A DNA stretch of 64,000 nt from Bryum argenteum. Lineage: Eukaryota; Streptophyta; Bryopsida; Bryales; Bryaceae. A program made the position numbers and the translations under genes. The notes below the pieces were generated by a model. The model saw only the letters and a program-made list of their open reading frames with translations. It had not been told where the DNA came from and made no database searches. The stretch covers positions 16,872,345 through 16,936,344 of the forward strand of contig CM073326.1 in NCBI GenBank assembly GCA_037043015.1. Reading direction: 5' to 3'. Below, one piece after another: positions 35,255 to 47,665 of the stretch. Positions within the stretch are counted from its first letter, which is position 1; each line of letters begins with the position of its first letter.

Positions 35255-37367
35255 CCCCTGAACGTCCTGGAGGCCCTTTCTGGCCGTATGCGTTAGTTTA
35301 CTCAGTATTTGAGGAATCTGCAGTCTTCAAATGCAGTCGAGCCCAAAAGGAAGATTGTGTATCTCGAGAAGACGCATCTGAGGCTGTGTGGTAGGCCCCG
35401 TATGGTGGCGCCATCTGGTAGATACGACAGCTTGTATGAGAATTGGGGTACGGTACGAAGACGTGTACAGGAGCGATTCCCCCGATGCTTGGTGGGGTCG
35501 ATTGTGGCTTGCGTGGCATTCCCGTTAGGTTTGATGGCGGGAGAGCCGTGGCGGGAACCCCAACTGCCAAGAGCTGTCCGGAGGGGAGGCTGCGTCGCGC
35601 AGTGCTGCCGTGGTGTGCGTGCGCAAAGAATTTCAGCTTGTGCATACGGGAGCGCACGGATTGGCTAAGGTTATCATGTTTTGTGAAGGATTGTACAGGG
35701 TTCGAGATAGTGGGCGTCCCTATACGTGCGGTCGTTTGCAGGTCTGAGTGATTTTTGGTAGTGGGAGACTGGTTCAGTGGGCGAAGACGGCGATTGTGCT
35801 CATTACAAGGAGCGCTTAGGGTCGTGGGCATGCTGTTTTGAGACAGGACGGAGTCCCGTGGTGCGTGGCCATGGCGGAATCAGTTGGGTACTTAGCGGTG
35901 GCGAGAATTCGTCTCCACACCTGGGCGATTGAGCATGGAGCAACGGCTCGACAAGCAGCGCGCATTGTAGAATTGCTCGACTTAGATGCCCTTCATCGCC
36001 TGCCGCTTCCACCTCGCACTCACAGGAAGTCGGCAGGAGTATACCACCCAACTCCACTCCCACAAGTGGTGGCATCGGGTTTTGATGTTCATCTTGGACA
36101 GCACTCTCTTGAATGCCTACGTACTGTACTCCGAGGACCAACGTGCTAGGGGGTTGCCACTGTGTAGCCGTGCACTGTGGCACTACACTTTGGCTGAATC
36201 TCTGATCCGGCCTCGCTTGAGACCAGGGCATATCCGCGGGCCAATTCGGAACCTGGCCGCAGGAGGATTGCATGTCAGTGAGGCACACGGCTCACTACGT
36301 CGTCTGTGCGTGGTATGCCAGAAGCGGACACGTCGCATGTGCGGTGGCTGCGCCGGGCAGTTCATGTGCGAAGGACGATGCTACCACGTTGTCCATACAC
36401 AGCCTGGGTACCATGCGAATCTTCGTCACTAATCCTCGTTGTTCCAGTTGTGGGTATTTCAGGCAGCGGTCTGGATGGCGCCGTTGGCGGACAAATGGTG
36501 GGCTTTCTTGCGTGGCTCGACGACACCGCGTGAGATTCGACGGGAGTAGAACCCGAGGGCGTGGTGCAGCGGAACGTGAGACTCTGCGCAGTCTGAGGGG
36601 AGCAGCCAGCGATCACGATTTTTATTTTTTGAGTACCAGCACTTCCTATTCTGCCCAATTGTGGCTAAACGAGACGTAGCTTGCAGCGACAGTAGTCTAT
36701 TATGCAACTCTTTGCGTCCCATTGCGCGGCCTTGTGGGAGTTGCAGTATGCAGGCTGTAGTTCCTAGCCCACTTGGCAACAGCAGTCGTAGCAGGATGCT
36801 TTTTGCATAGACTCTAAAACTTGCCCTGCCATCCTAAACACCATGTCGTAATACATCGGCTTTATGACTTCTTGTTGCAATACATCGGCTTTATGACTTC
36901 ATGCGCGCCTTGTCTTATGTTTGCCATAGTGAATGTGCTTGGGCACGGTGTTGTTGAGATAACTGCTCGGAGCCGGGGCGGGTGTCTGCTGGCGTGCCAA
37001 CATGGCTCCTGATTCCAGAAAGTGCGCAGATTCCCGCTACTACTGCACCATGTGTCACGTCCCGAAGTGGACACGTTGGTGAGTTGTGAGCGTACAGACC
37101 GTATGTGCCGTGCAAGCCCTGGCGTTGCTCCGGGCCACCCGACCTCCTTACTTACGGTATCGCGCTGCACCGAGATTTCAAAAAATCTCGACATCGCGAG
37201 CACCAGAGTCGGTGTGAATCATTCCAGAGGTTTAAGAATTGTAGTCCGGCTCCATCGGAACAGTTGGGATTTGCAAATTGAGCCAGACAGAGAGCACCGC
37301 ACTGCTTTACTGCTTGTAGAGCTACGGCCTGTGGTTGTACATCGGGACCCCAGCAGGCGTTCAGGGG
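35255..37367. mobile_element. piggyBac-type transposon relic, 2.1 kb
   Basis: Both ends read CCCCTGAACG inward, then lose perfect symmetry (TCCTGG on the left, CCTGCTGG on the right). Both are flanked by TTAA (35251-35254 and 37368-37371). Base composition is clearly more GC-rich than the flanks. A broken transposase is encoded on the plus strand inside. Confidence 0.85.
35290..36432 (+). pseudogene. piggyBac-like transposase, decayed
   Basis: The clearest part is the open frame 35986-36432. It carries SHKWWHRVLMFILDSTLLNA, the K-W..R..F/L..D...VNAY block that closes the piggyBac DDE domain. A cysteine-rich zinc finger follows (CVVCQKRTRRMCGGC, then C and YHVVHT), as in the piggyBac C-terminal DNA-binding domain. 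Upstream, homology appears to be spread over other frames (for example CTGAIPP near 35465, resembling the GTxRxNRxG segment). Several stops and frameshifts separate it from the 3' part, so no active transposase is encoded. The family assignment rests on motifs plus the TTAA flanks. Confidence 0.75.
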
Positions 37368-37371
37368 TTAA

Positions 37372-37608
37372 CGGGAGATAAGCGTTCGTAGCAGCTACCA
37401 AGGAGGATGGAGGATGGGTAATGAGCCCCATAATTTTTTGATGTATAGACATTAAATAGCCAAGGAGTAAGCTTCCAAGGGTATCTTGGGGTTGGAGACC
37501 TCAAATTTGAATTCAAAATTATCAGAAACGGCCTTGGGAGGTCCTCACAGATTCTAGAGTGTCTCCTTGGTAACTGCCACGAACCAACCATTGCCCTTAT
37601 CTCCCGGG
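37372..37608. mobile_element. 237-bp foldback/MITE abutting the piggyBac relic
   Basis: The ends are imperfect inverted repeats of about 40 bp. Both begin CGGGAGATAAG and continue with TTCGT..CAG.TACCAAGGAG; the right arm has an 8-bp insertion. The left arm starts immediately after the TTAA of the piggyBac element. No clear target duplication. Confidence 0.65.
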
Positions 37609-38339
37609 GTTTTGTTACAGGAATAAGGTAGAGGCTCCTATAATCAACCATTTAGAACGTATGGCAATCATATTATCAGCTTAGCAAGAATACACATAAC
37701 ATTACAAAGTGTGTATAGGAAGCCAATAGTTTTCCTCATTACATATCAAGTATAGGTTAAATGATTCCTATCTTTTCCAATTCATGATATTTTATCGTCA
37801 TGTACATCTACTTACAATTCTAAAGGGGAAGCAACATTTTAGACCCTTACTTCGTTACAAGAGAAAACTTGGCCTCGTGCAATGATTTTCATTTTCATAT
37901 TCATTCACGATCGTTGACCGTTACATGCAATTTTCCATCCATCCAGGCAAGACCCTAGTGCAATAATTCACTCTATAAATATTTCCTAGTTATATTTTTA
38001 CCTTTAAGGCTATCTTAGAAATATGAATATGACGCATTATTTACCAACGTATCTTACTTATGATTGAGTGTTCATTGATTTGTATACACTAAACTATCAC
38101 TAAGTTTTTTCTAATTTTTAGACACCCTCGTTTAGTACTTCCTTACATTACAAAACTTTGATTATGATACTTTTTTATATTGATTCTGGATCAATGTTTC
38201 TATCTTGAAAGAAAGTGATTAAATGGATGATTTTTGAAGAGCTAAATCTACTTCATCCATTGTTGGATTGTGACTTTGTTTTTGGGATAAATTCCGATTA
38301 AAGTTTAGTTTTAGTGGGAGAAGGCTTGACAAAATCGAA
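37609..38339. other. gene-free stretch
   Basis: AT-rich, no recognised feature. Confidence 0.45.
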
Positions 38340-39055
38340 GATATATTGAACTGTATTAGTATGGTTACTTTCACCTTGTTTATTGTGTAACTTATTATGA
38401 CAATTTGCAATGTTTTACCACTTCTTCATGAGGCATGGTATGGAAGTATAATGATGTATACAATCACAACAACATACATTGTTACAGGGTGCTTACAATG
38501 TTAAAATTGCTTCCTTGGCATACATTGTTACAAATGCTTACTTTGTAAGAAATGTTTGATGGGGCATGATATGAAAACACAATGTCGGATACAATAACAA
38601 CGGCATACATTGTTAGAGTTGCTTACAATATTAGAATTGCTTGATTGATGAAGCCATTGCCTTCGTGTTTTTATTGCAGATACTCTCGTCATCGTTTGTT
38701 GAACACTATGGAAGTAAATAAGATACATGAACATGTCAGTCAATGACCGTGCTACTCCGTATAATTAATGGCAAGAGCAACCATGTGAAATTTTGTGGTG
38801 GCCTCCATGGGTAGAGAGGTTTTGCCGCTTTTATGGCCTCATGCAAAGAAATATATTGTTCTTTTCTCTCATCAAAGACTCCTGGTTTGAATTCTACCTC
38901 AAAGAGGAAAGCTCTAAGACACTGAGAAGAAAGCGTGTGCCATATGATTTGGAAGTTGTAGAGACAACGAATGATGACTCTTTTTATAGTTGTGACAAGA
39001 AATTTTTAAGTCTTATTTCTTCATCCTCTTCGTTTTGCAATTTGTAATGTAACTA
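38340..39055 (+). pseudogene. decayed duplicate of the B3-domain gene
   Basis: Colinear with the minus strand of 8046-7435. The donor-like GTATGGTTACTTTCACC (38372), the intron, its acceptor (38680) and the B3 exon are all recognisable, so it arose by DNA duplication rather than from mRNA. Recognisable peptide pieces include KEESSKTLRRKRVPYDLEV and the terminal SSSSSFCNL. A replaced segment near 38735 and later frameshifts break the domain. The exon-1 side is poorly conserved. The copy also has extra duplicated segments within the intron (ACATACATTGTTACA repeated). Confidence 0.85.
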
Positions 39056-39219
39056 GGAAGCACTAATATTGTCTTGCAATCTTGCTGCTTAGCAAAATCA
39101 TAATAGGCAAACGGATGAGGGAACATTCTACAGAAAGAGTTGGAAGAGCACAAGCTACACCTTAGAAGTATGACCTTGGAAGGTAATTGTGTGCTAGGCC
39201 TATTGAATTTTCATGAAAT

Positions 39220-39434
39220 TTTCTTGTGGTACATACTCATAGTACTCATAGTATTCATAGTTTATGTACTCACAACACATACTCATAGTCCATATACTCA
39301 CAACACATACTTACAGTACATACTCATAGTACTTCTAGTACTATACTTCTGTACTTGCAATACATATACTCACAGCACATACTCATAATACTTACTCGTA
39401 TATTTACAATAGATGCCTATAATACATACTCATA

Positions 39435-39473
<39 letters not shown>

Positions 39474-39600
39474 TATATTTATACATATGTATATATTTAT
39501 ATACACACACTTATTGTACTTTTAGTACATATACTCATAGTATTTGTAGTATTCATAGTATTTGTAGTATTCATAGTACATACTCATAGAACCCTTGCAA
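39220..39600. repeat. TACTCATAG-type microsatellite and (TA)n
   Basis: Degenerate 9-12-bp units (CATACTCATAG, AGTATTCATAG, TACTCACAA) with a TA run at 39436-39468. Simple-sequence DNA without coding content. Confidence 0.85.
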
Positions 39601-41689
39601 GAGACTAGACTCTAAATGGTTAATGAAGATTGGCGTTCTAATTAATGCATTTGTTAGAATTCTTCACTCACAAAAAAACTAAACTCCTTATCGCTTAGAA
39701 GCGTCTCCAGTAATAACCAATTTTGTTTTGAATTTTGTTTTGACCAATTTTGATAAGATTACAATACCTCCTTTCAATATTCAATCTTACAAAACTTATC
39801 TCCTATCATGAGTTGAATGTTTGCAAGAAGTTGCACAAACATTCAACAATTGATATAAATGATTTTATTATTCAAAGTAAGCGTATGTTGATATGAAACT
39901 TGTGACTTTTGGAGGTTGTGCTAGCTTAACCATCGATGAATCTTTCAAGTATTATTCTACTTTGTATGAAATTGGTTCACATAAGCAGTAGGCCAATAGC
40001 TTTCCACTAACATGTCATACGTGAAAAAAACTTGAGATACAACCATTGGTGACTATTTAGCATCAATGTACTTGGAAATCTACAAAAAAATTCTATATTA
40101 TAAAAATAATATTATGTGCAAGCATAGATCAAAACTCATCAAGCGATGAAGATGTATTGAAAACATAGGTTGATCAAAGTTTTGAGCTAAAATCAATGTC
40201 TGTGTAAAATACAACATAGTATGTCATGTGGAAGTCACAGTGTAAATACTTGAATCAACCCACACCGGTATTAAAGGTTTGAGGTGACTTTTTGGACCAT
40301 CATCTAGAGCAATAATATATGCTTGAGTCTCGGGGGGTGAGTCCCTAGAAGATTTGGTATATCATGTGCGACAAAGAGGTATTATTTGGAAGGGGGTATT
40401 TGATGGTTACAATGATTTAACTTAATACATTGCATGGTTAAGAATAGTGACTTGTAAAAAGTCTTGAGAAGAATAGCATTATGAGGGGTTGTTTAGCTAC
40501 TAAAAGGTTTGACTTATTGGTAGAAAAAGAACAAATTCGCAAAAAGAGTGTAATAAATGGAAATAAAGGTAAGTTATCCATATCTCAACCGTACAATTTT
40601 GTAATCAACATTTTGTACATCATGTGGGTCAAATTTTGAGACATGAGACCTCATAGATTGCAAGATCGTTACATATTACAACTCGAAAAACATAAAAAAT
40701 TCTCAACATTTTTACTTCAAATTGAAAATGCTACCAATATACTTATTGCAATAAAAAATCACCAGCTTTAAAGATGTTCACCTTCATCTCATTAACACCC
40801 TCGAAAAAGAAAAATCCATGAAAAAAAATTCTTTATCAAATAAACACCTTGCAATGGTGAAAAATTGCAGAAATTTTACAAGGGAAAATTAGTCCAAAAC
40901 TTAACCCTTTACACTCAAATCTATGCCTTATCTTCAATACATCTTTGATTTTGTCAAGGTTTTTACAACTAAAAATAGAATTTTATTACAATGTGTTCCA
41001 AGAAAGAAAGTCAAAATCCAACAATGGATAAAGGAGATATAGCTCCTCAAAATTCATTCATTTATTCACTTTTTTTCAAGATTCAAACATCATTGCAAAT
41101 CCAAACCAAATAGTTGGATCAAAATCTTCCTATTAGAAAATTGTCAGCATTCATCTTAAGATCATGATTATGTAAAAACATTTATGAGAACATCTTGTAG
41201 ATATCCCATGATTGCCTCCTAATGGCAAAACATGCCCCACGTTTGAAAACCCAAAAACAAGAGCTGCTTTCACTAAAATGCATGTCATTTACTCATAATT
41301 CTTTGTATGGGTCTAAGATTTTTATAACACAAACTATACTTGATTTGAGGCGTAATTTAAGTGACTTCATCCAATACAAACTCTAAATGAAGAAGTTATG
41401 GTTCTCCAAAGTTGCTGCAATCATCCAAGATATCAATTTTTGACATTCGGCCCGGTTAAGGGTTAAAAAGTGTTGAGAAAGAGAGTGGGGCATTTCACTA
41501 GATCAAAATTTATGAAAAAGATTTAATTAAAAGTAATAATTCAGAATTAAAAGTAATAGGGTCATACAGAAACAAAGAGACAAGTGGACATATGGACAAA
41601 GTTTTTTCTTAGGTTTTCTTATAGCCTACTATACAAACAATAATTTGATTATAAGTATTTTAAACGTGCAAAAACGTTGCTTGGTGATC
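39601..41689. other. gene-free stretch with transposon remnants
   Basis: No gene. 41220-41470 is an inverted copy of 54650-54890. Its right end is GGCCCGGTTAAGGG followed by TTAA. A second TTAACCCTTTAC occurs at about 40902 and could mark the other end of a TTAA-type element. Confidence 0.45.
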
Positions 41690-42010
41690 GAATAGGTTAC
41701 TTATTTAGTTGAGAACGTTGCTCAAGCAGATTCCAAAACGTTGCTAAACTGGAGCAAAATTTGAGAAGAACGTTGCTCAAGCAGATTCCAAAATGTTGCT
41801 AAACTTGAGCAACATTTGAGAAGAAATTGTTGCTTATTTTCTTGGGAACATTGCTTATTTTCTTGAGAACGTTGCTCAAGCAGATTTCAAAACCTTGCTA
41901 AACTTGAGCAACATTTGAAGAGTAAACGCTGCTTATTTTCTTGAGAACGTTGCTGAAGCAGATTTCAAAATGTTGCTAAACTTGAGCAACATTTGAGAAG
42001 AAAACCTTGC
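41690..42010. repeat. GTTGC/GCAAC tandem repeat block
   Basis: Three to four units of about 85-90 bp, each containing GAACGTTGCTCAAGCAGATT and TTGCTAAACTTGAGCAACAT. GTTGCTCAAG and its complement CTTGAGCAAC recur, so single strands can fold back. Related block at 52080-52470. Confidence 0.85.
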
Positions 42011-43700
42011 AAACCCCCTCAAATTGTAGTAGTAAGACAATCAGAGTCAACAATGCAAAGAATTTTTCACGATCCTTTTGGACAAGTGTAGGTTGTGATC
42101 TTCCTAATGAACTTGTGGGAATTCTTGCCAATGCTTGAGAATGTAGATTTGCAAAATTAAACCTGCGTTTTGTTGTAGCTACGATATCCTTAATGAATCT
42201 CGTTTTCTCATGTTTATGCCTGAAGAACCCATCTTGCTATGCCTGCTCTCCCTCTTGCTCTGTATGGTCTTTCTCTTGTTGTATCTCAACAGCCTCATCT
42301 TCGTAATGGTAGCACCCTTCATGCTCAAGTAGGGTTTCATGGATCTCGAGAAGCTCGAGTACTTTCTTTTGGCATTACTCTCTATTTATGCACTTGTCTC
42401 TAAGCCATAAAAAAAAGGTTGTATTTCGTATTTTCCACAAAGAGTATTTTCCTTCTTTGTATACTCAACTCTCTCTAGGTCACATTGCGAACACAAAATG
42501 ATAGTTCAGAATAAAAGAAAAATTAAAGTAGTAAAGAATACTTTAGATATGAAATATCACTCTATTTTAATCTTCTAATACATGTAAACAAAGATCATCT
42601 TCATTGGAAAGATCTAGAATTGTTCGTACCTTCTCCCATTCGCTAGCTTTCTTCTAAATCTCTATGATTCTCTTTGTTTAATTGATTTTAAAATCTCAAT
42701 AGAAGATGACTGCAATAGCTAGCACCACTACTTTTGCGGACAACATAGTCATGTACCTGTAAAGTTGGTTATATTTTGAAAGCTAAATCAAACCTAAGTG
42801 AAATAAACTTCTGCGCATGGTAGGCACATCAACTTTTATATTACCCGCCACCTACCTTCCTATGAAACTCGTACCTCTAACTGTCAATGTCTCCTTTAGA
42901 GTACTCGAAATCAAAAAGGTATCAACGACACAATTATCAAGGTACATGATAATTTAGGTTTTGGAGACAAAAGACTTGAAATCAATATTGAAGGAGGTTG
43001 AAGTCTATCGAAAGTAAAAACTACTCATAATAATTAGAAATCAAGCTGCATAATGACTTGCAACGACTATTGGAGAAAAAATCGTATCAAAACAACACAT
43101 TGACTTGCAAATACTATCGAAATAGGGAAGCGTAGCAAAACGGCAGAAGGATTTACAAATACTATTGGAGAAGAAGCGTAGTATTTGTAAATCCTTCTAT
43201 CGTTTCTTCACGGATGCGTTTAAGCGTACCTGAAACGCAGGCAGAAAAGGCGGATGCCGCTACTACTAGAAGGGCAGCGTACCTTAAATGTACCTAAAAC
43301 TCAAGCAAAAAAGTCGAATGCGGCTACTAGTAGAAGAGAAGAAGCATAGCAACATATTTGAAACACAAGCAAAAAAGGCGGATGGGGTTGAGGCAATGCG
43401 GTTAGGAATTATCGATGTGGCTTAAGCAAACAGAAAAAGAAGGATACTTCCTCCGAACCCTATATACGATAGTGAAGGGGTCAACATCATTTGCAGACCT
43501 TCCGACTTTTGAAGGTATTGAGCATGCAACCTTCAAGGCGGCCTGCGTTCCTCGCGGGTTGTAAGAGAATGAGGGCGAGTGGGAGCAGTGCTTGCGGGAG
43601 GCCGCGCTTATGCAAACTGGTACACAATTGCGCTCTCTATTTGTGACTATCATCACATGCGGCCCCCCTACAGATCTACGACGCCTATGGGAATTATTTA
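42011..43700. other. gene-free stretch
   Basis: No gene recognised. Repeats of AGCGTA/GAAGCATAGCAA with GGCGGATGC occur at 43120-43390. A perfect 20-bp-arm hairpin lies at 43145-43198. Confidence 0.45.
43145..43198. repeat. perfect inverted repeat, 20-bp arms
   Basis: The left arm AGAAGGATTTACAAATACTA and its exact complement are separated by about 14 bp (TTGGAGAAGAAGCG). Confidence 0.9.
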
Positions 43701-45290
43701 ATGAAAATCTCTCAAACGATTGTGCGCATCGACTTAGGCAGAATGGCGGCGCTCAGGATCCAAAGCTTGGCTCTCAACTTGATTGCTCAACAGCTGTTGA
43801 CCTTTGAAAAAACTCTTGCGGATTTTGACCTACTTAGTTCCGCATTCGACATAGAGGAGTTGCAAGGAAATCGGTTCATTGTAGAGCAATTGGCGTTCAA
43901 TGCAGAGGAGGTCATAGCCGAAGTTGAACGAAACGTGCCATCATTGAATGCAAAGCATATGGACACCTATCGGCAAATCATGGCAACATGCCAGTTGCCT
44001 GTGGCCAAGAGCATCTTTTTGTCGACGGCCCCAGTCGTAGTCGAAAAACATACCTCGGGAACCTCCTTCTTAAGTCTGTACGTGGCCATGGGCACATTGC
44101 TCTAGCCGTTGCGTCTTCGGGCATTGCAGACTTGCTGTTACGAGAGAGGCGCACCGCACACTCTCGATTCAAGATTCCGATTGACCTGACACACACAAGT
44201 GTGTTCTAAATCAGCAAACAAGGTCCCTTGGCACAAATGTTTCGACGTGCCAAGTTAGTCCTATGGGACGAAGCGCCGATGATGTACAAATTTGCACTTG
44301 AGGGCATTGATTGCAATTTTTGAGACATTCGTGATCGGCCACACATTCCATTCAGTGGTATCACATTCGTCATGTGTGGTGATTTCCGCCAAGTTTTGCC
44401 AGTAGTTTCGAAGGGTCTCTGTCCGGACATTGTTTCGATAAAGGAATCTTACATTTGGAGCCGCGTTACAGTGCAAGTTACATCGCAACATGCGCAGCTG
44501 AATGTCAAGCAAATTTCAGGAATCGTACATTTGCAGAGTGGCTTGCTGTCCGGACTCAATGCTTGTTCCAAACCACACATTCATGGGACTCATTGATGTC
44601 ATCTATGGCGGCATCGCGGACGTTGCGGAAGATGCACGAGCTTACTTTAGTTCCCGCGCCATCCTTGCTGCACCTAACAACAATGTTGCTGTGATTAATG
44701 CAATTGTGGTTAACAAGGTGTCAGGGCAGGTTCAACACTATCGCAGCGTTGACAAGGTCGAAGATGAAGAAGGTGCAAATGTTATCCTAATAGAGTACTT
44801 GAACACACTTGAGGTAAATGGTTGGCCGCCATACGACCTCGTGATCAAAATTGGTGCACCAATTATGCTATTACAAAAAAGTTTATCCAGCAAATGGACT
44901 CTGCAATGGCACTCGACTTTTGGTTCGACGATGCCCGGCACGTGTAATTGAGGTGGAGATTCTTGCCGGTGACCATACAAGGTATGTGGCGTTCATCCCA
45001 CGTATTGCGTTGATTACGAAAAAAGCGGGTTACCGTATGCAATGCGACGGAAGCGATTTTCAATCCCCCTTGCATATGGAATGACAATCAACAAAGCCCA
45101 AGGGCAAACATTTCGGAAGGTTGGCATATGCTTAGCTCCGGACATGTTTTTGCATGGTCAGCTTTACGTTGCATTCTTGAAGGCTACGGCACCATGCAAT
45201 GTAAAAGTTCTTTTAGAAACAGAGAGCGCTACGGACAAACTTATGCAGAACGTTGTGTACGAAGAAGCGTTGCTTCGAGTGAAGAATAGA
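43701..45290 (+). pseudogene. Helitron-type PIF1-like helicase, decayed
   Basis: Homology passes through several frames on the plus strand. Seen in order: a degenerate Walker A (FVDGPSRSRKTYLGNLLL, with the GGTGKT core lost), the Walker B segment LVLWDEAPM, the helicase motif CGDFRQVLPVV, then IGAPIMLLQ with GLCNGTRLLVRR, and the C-terminal AYGMTINKAQGQTF. This order is that of PIF1/RRM3 helicases encoded by Helitrons and their ATP-dependent helicase relatives. Stops (for example after TSVF near 44207) and frameshifts inactivate it. The Rep domain and TC/CTRR ends were not found, so only the helicase part is claimed. Confidence 0.82.
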
Positions 45291-45600
45291 ACCTTAGTTC
45301 AACATCAACGTTGCACAATCCAACTCTTCACCGTAATCTTGACAAGGTACATGATTGGTCTTGATACTATGCTCTTTATCCTTTGGAGAAAAATTACTTT
45401 GTGTTTTGCAATGATCAATTCAACGTTGAACTTACTTCACTAATGAGCATAAGATTAGAAGCAATGTTGAATATATTTTGGTGCTGAATCTTTTGTACAA
45501 TGACATCTGCCGCATCATACCATCTCATGTTGAAGTCGACCCCAGACATTACAACTGAATATTGACCGTGTCATCCGTCGGAATAACAGGTACCACGCTA

Positions 45601-45631
<31 letters not shown>

Positions 45632-47309
45632 ACTACTCTTACACAAAATCATATACATGTTATGCATAAAGTTATTGTATACATACATCTTAGAACAAAA
45701 TAGAGGATTGCTTTATACTGGTCAACTCAAAACTGAATAGTAAATGATACTCTCACTTCAGATAAGCATGTAGGGTACTATCATCATCACTTTAAAATCA
45801 AACGTGCTTGGAATGCACTCATTGTTTTTCAAGCCGTCAATTCTTATGTGGGAGAAATCTTAAGCAGATAGTAAAGAGACTTATTGTGTACATCTTAGAA
45901 CGATATAGACAATTGACTTATATTGGTCAACTCAGTATAGAGAATAGTAAATTATACTCTCACTTAAAATAAGTATGTCCGGTTCTATTATCCTCACTTT
46001 AAATTCAAACAAGCGTGGAATGCACTCATTGTTTTTCAAGCCGTCAATTCTTTTGTAGGAGAGACGTAAAGAGGACAATAAAGTGAAAGAAACCAACTGT
46101 CACTGAAGTTATAATAACCATCATTGTGTTTGGATTAAGAGAAGTCAATGTGAATCTGTATTAATGAATGCCAACTTCCAAAAATCTGACAAACTAGAAG
46201 TGGGTAGTTGAATGAAAAGAAATCTTTGCGCACTGGCTACTTTCGGTCGGTAGAAATCTTTAGGTTTTAATAAATGACAAGATGGACCCTTTCCATTGAG
46301 TGTCCCACTATTCTCTCTTTTAAAAGTCAACATAGTTCCCTTGCTGAAACTACCCCGTTCTCCCCCATAAATGCAAACAAGTGTTCATAATCTTTGCACT
46401 CGAAATTTGATCGAAGCACAACTCTCTCATTAAAGAATGCGATTAGGGGTTGAGATTGCGGCTTTGGGTAGAGAACACGGGTAGAAGTTGAGAATCCGGC
46501 TAGGAGTTGAAATTGCGGCTCCGACTTGAGGTTTGGATTGTGCTTTACGTTGAGAACGCGACTACGGGTTGAGATTGCGGCTTTGGGTTGAGAACGCGGC
46601 TAGAGGTTCGGGTTTGTTGTAAGCAAGGTGGTGGATACAAACGCAAGTAGCAAGGTAAGTAGTGTCTCTACTAACCAACAATAAGTAACCTTACTATTTC
46701 CCAAAAATGTTTTTGAATGAACTTTTGCCCTTCACTTCCTCAATTTTTGTATCAACTATCAATGAAGGAGAAAAATGAGCTTTTGTAATGCATAAATTCA
46801 TTAGAAAACCATCCTTGACAGTAATGAGTAACAAGTTTACGTCAAGAAAAAGAAATAAAAATAATCACCACTATGTTTTCTTACAATTGATTCAAATTGC
46901 GAACCACAAACCACATATTGTTGAGGAATTAAGAAATCAAGGAAAAATATGAAATCATATACTTCTTGTGGAGTAAAAATTAATATAAAACGTTTCTTAC
47001 ATATCATTCACCATGTACTTTCAACTTACATTAAGGCCTTTATACACCATAGAGAAAACTTTAATCATCTTCAAAAGTACCCCTTCCATGTCTTTCAATA
47101 TATAAATCACATTCACAAAGATCTTAATCATATATGCATAAGAAACTCTCATCATATTTTATGAAATTCAATGCACATTATCATGCACAACAATTCATTT
47201 AGACTTTTTCGTACACAAATAGCTTTCATTAGCTTAAAACTCACATTATTAATATAGTTCATTCCATTTTCAACAATTTGCTTGAAGTGACAAATGTGAT
47301 GATTGGAAG
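45291..47309. other. gene-free stretch with local duplications
   Basis: 45684-46070 holds two copies of a ~204-bp unit (CATCTTAGAACRA, TGGTCAACTCA, GGAATGCACTCATTGTTTTT). 46440-46615 repeats GGGTTGAGATTGCGGCTTTG and GTTGAGAACGCGGCTA about four times. A TA run lies at 45610-45630. No gene seen. Confidence 0.6.
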
Positions 47310-47665
47310 GTGCACTTTTTCCTTAATACACTTAAGACACAATTTGAAAATCTAAACATGCACTTTTCTCTTTATAACTCTTAAGGCAATGTTGCAAAAT
47401 TGAGACATATACTCTTTCTTGATATACACTTGAACCAAAGTTTGAAACCTATACCACACTTTTCCTCAATAACACTTGAGCCAAAGAGTGAAAAATCCAT
47501 ACATGCACTCTTTTGATAAAACTTGAGCCAAAGATTGTAAATCGAGACGTGCACTTTCTTTCGTTGATAACACTTGAGTCACAAATTGAAAATCTAGACA
47601 TGCACTTTTTTTTTTTTTTGTTGATAACACTTGAGCCAAACTTTGAAAATCTAGACATAAACTTC
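47310..47665. repeat. ~66-bp degenerate tandem array
   Basis: Five or six units carry ACACTTGAGCCAAAG, TTGAAAATCTAGACATGCAC and a T-rich stretch. It ends about 290 bp before the TH1 start. Confidence 0.8.

Noticed and set aside
36183-36779. Minus-strand frames within the piggyBac relic
   Set aside because: They arise from GC-rich sequence opposite the recognisable transposase and show no motifs.
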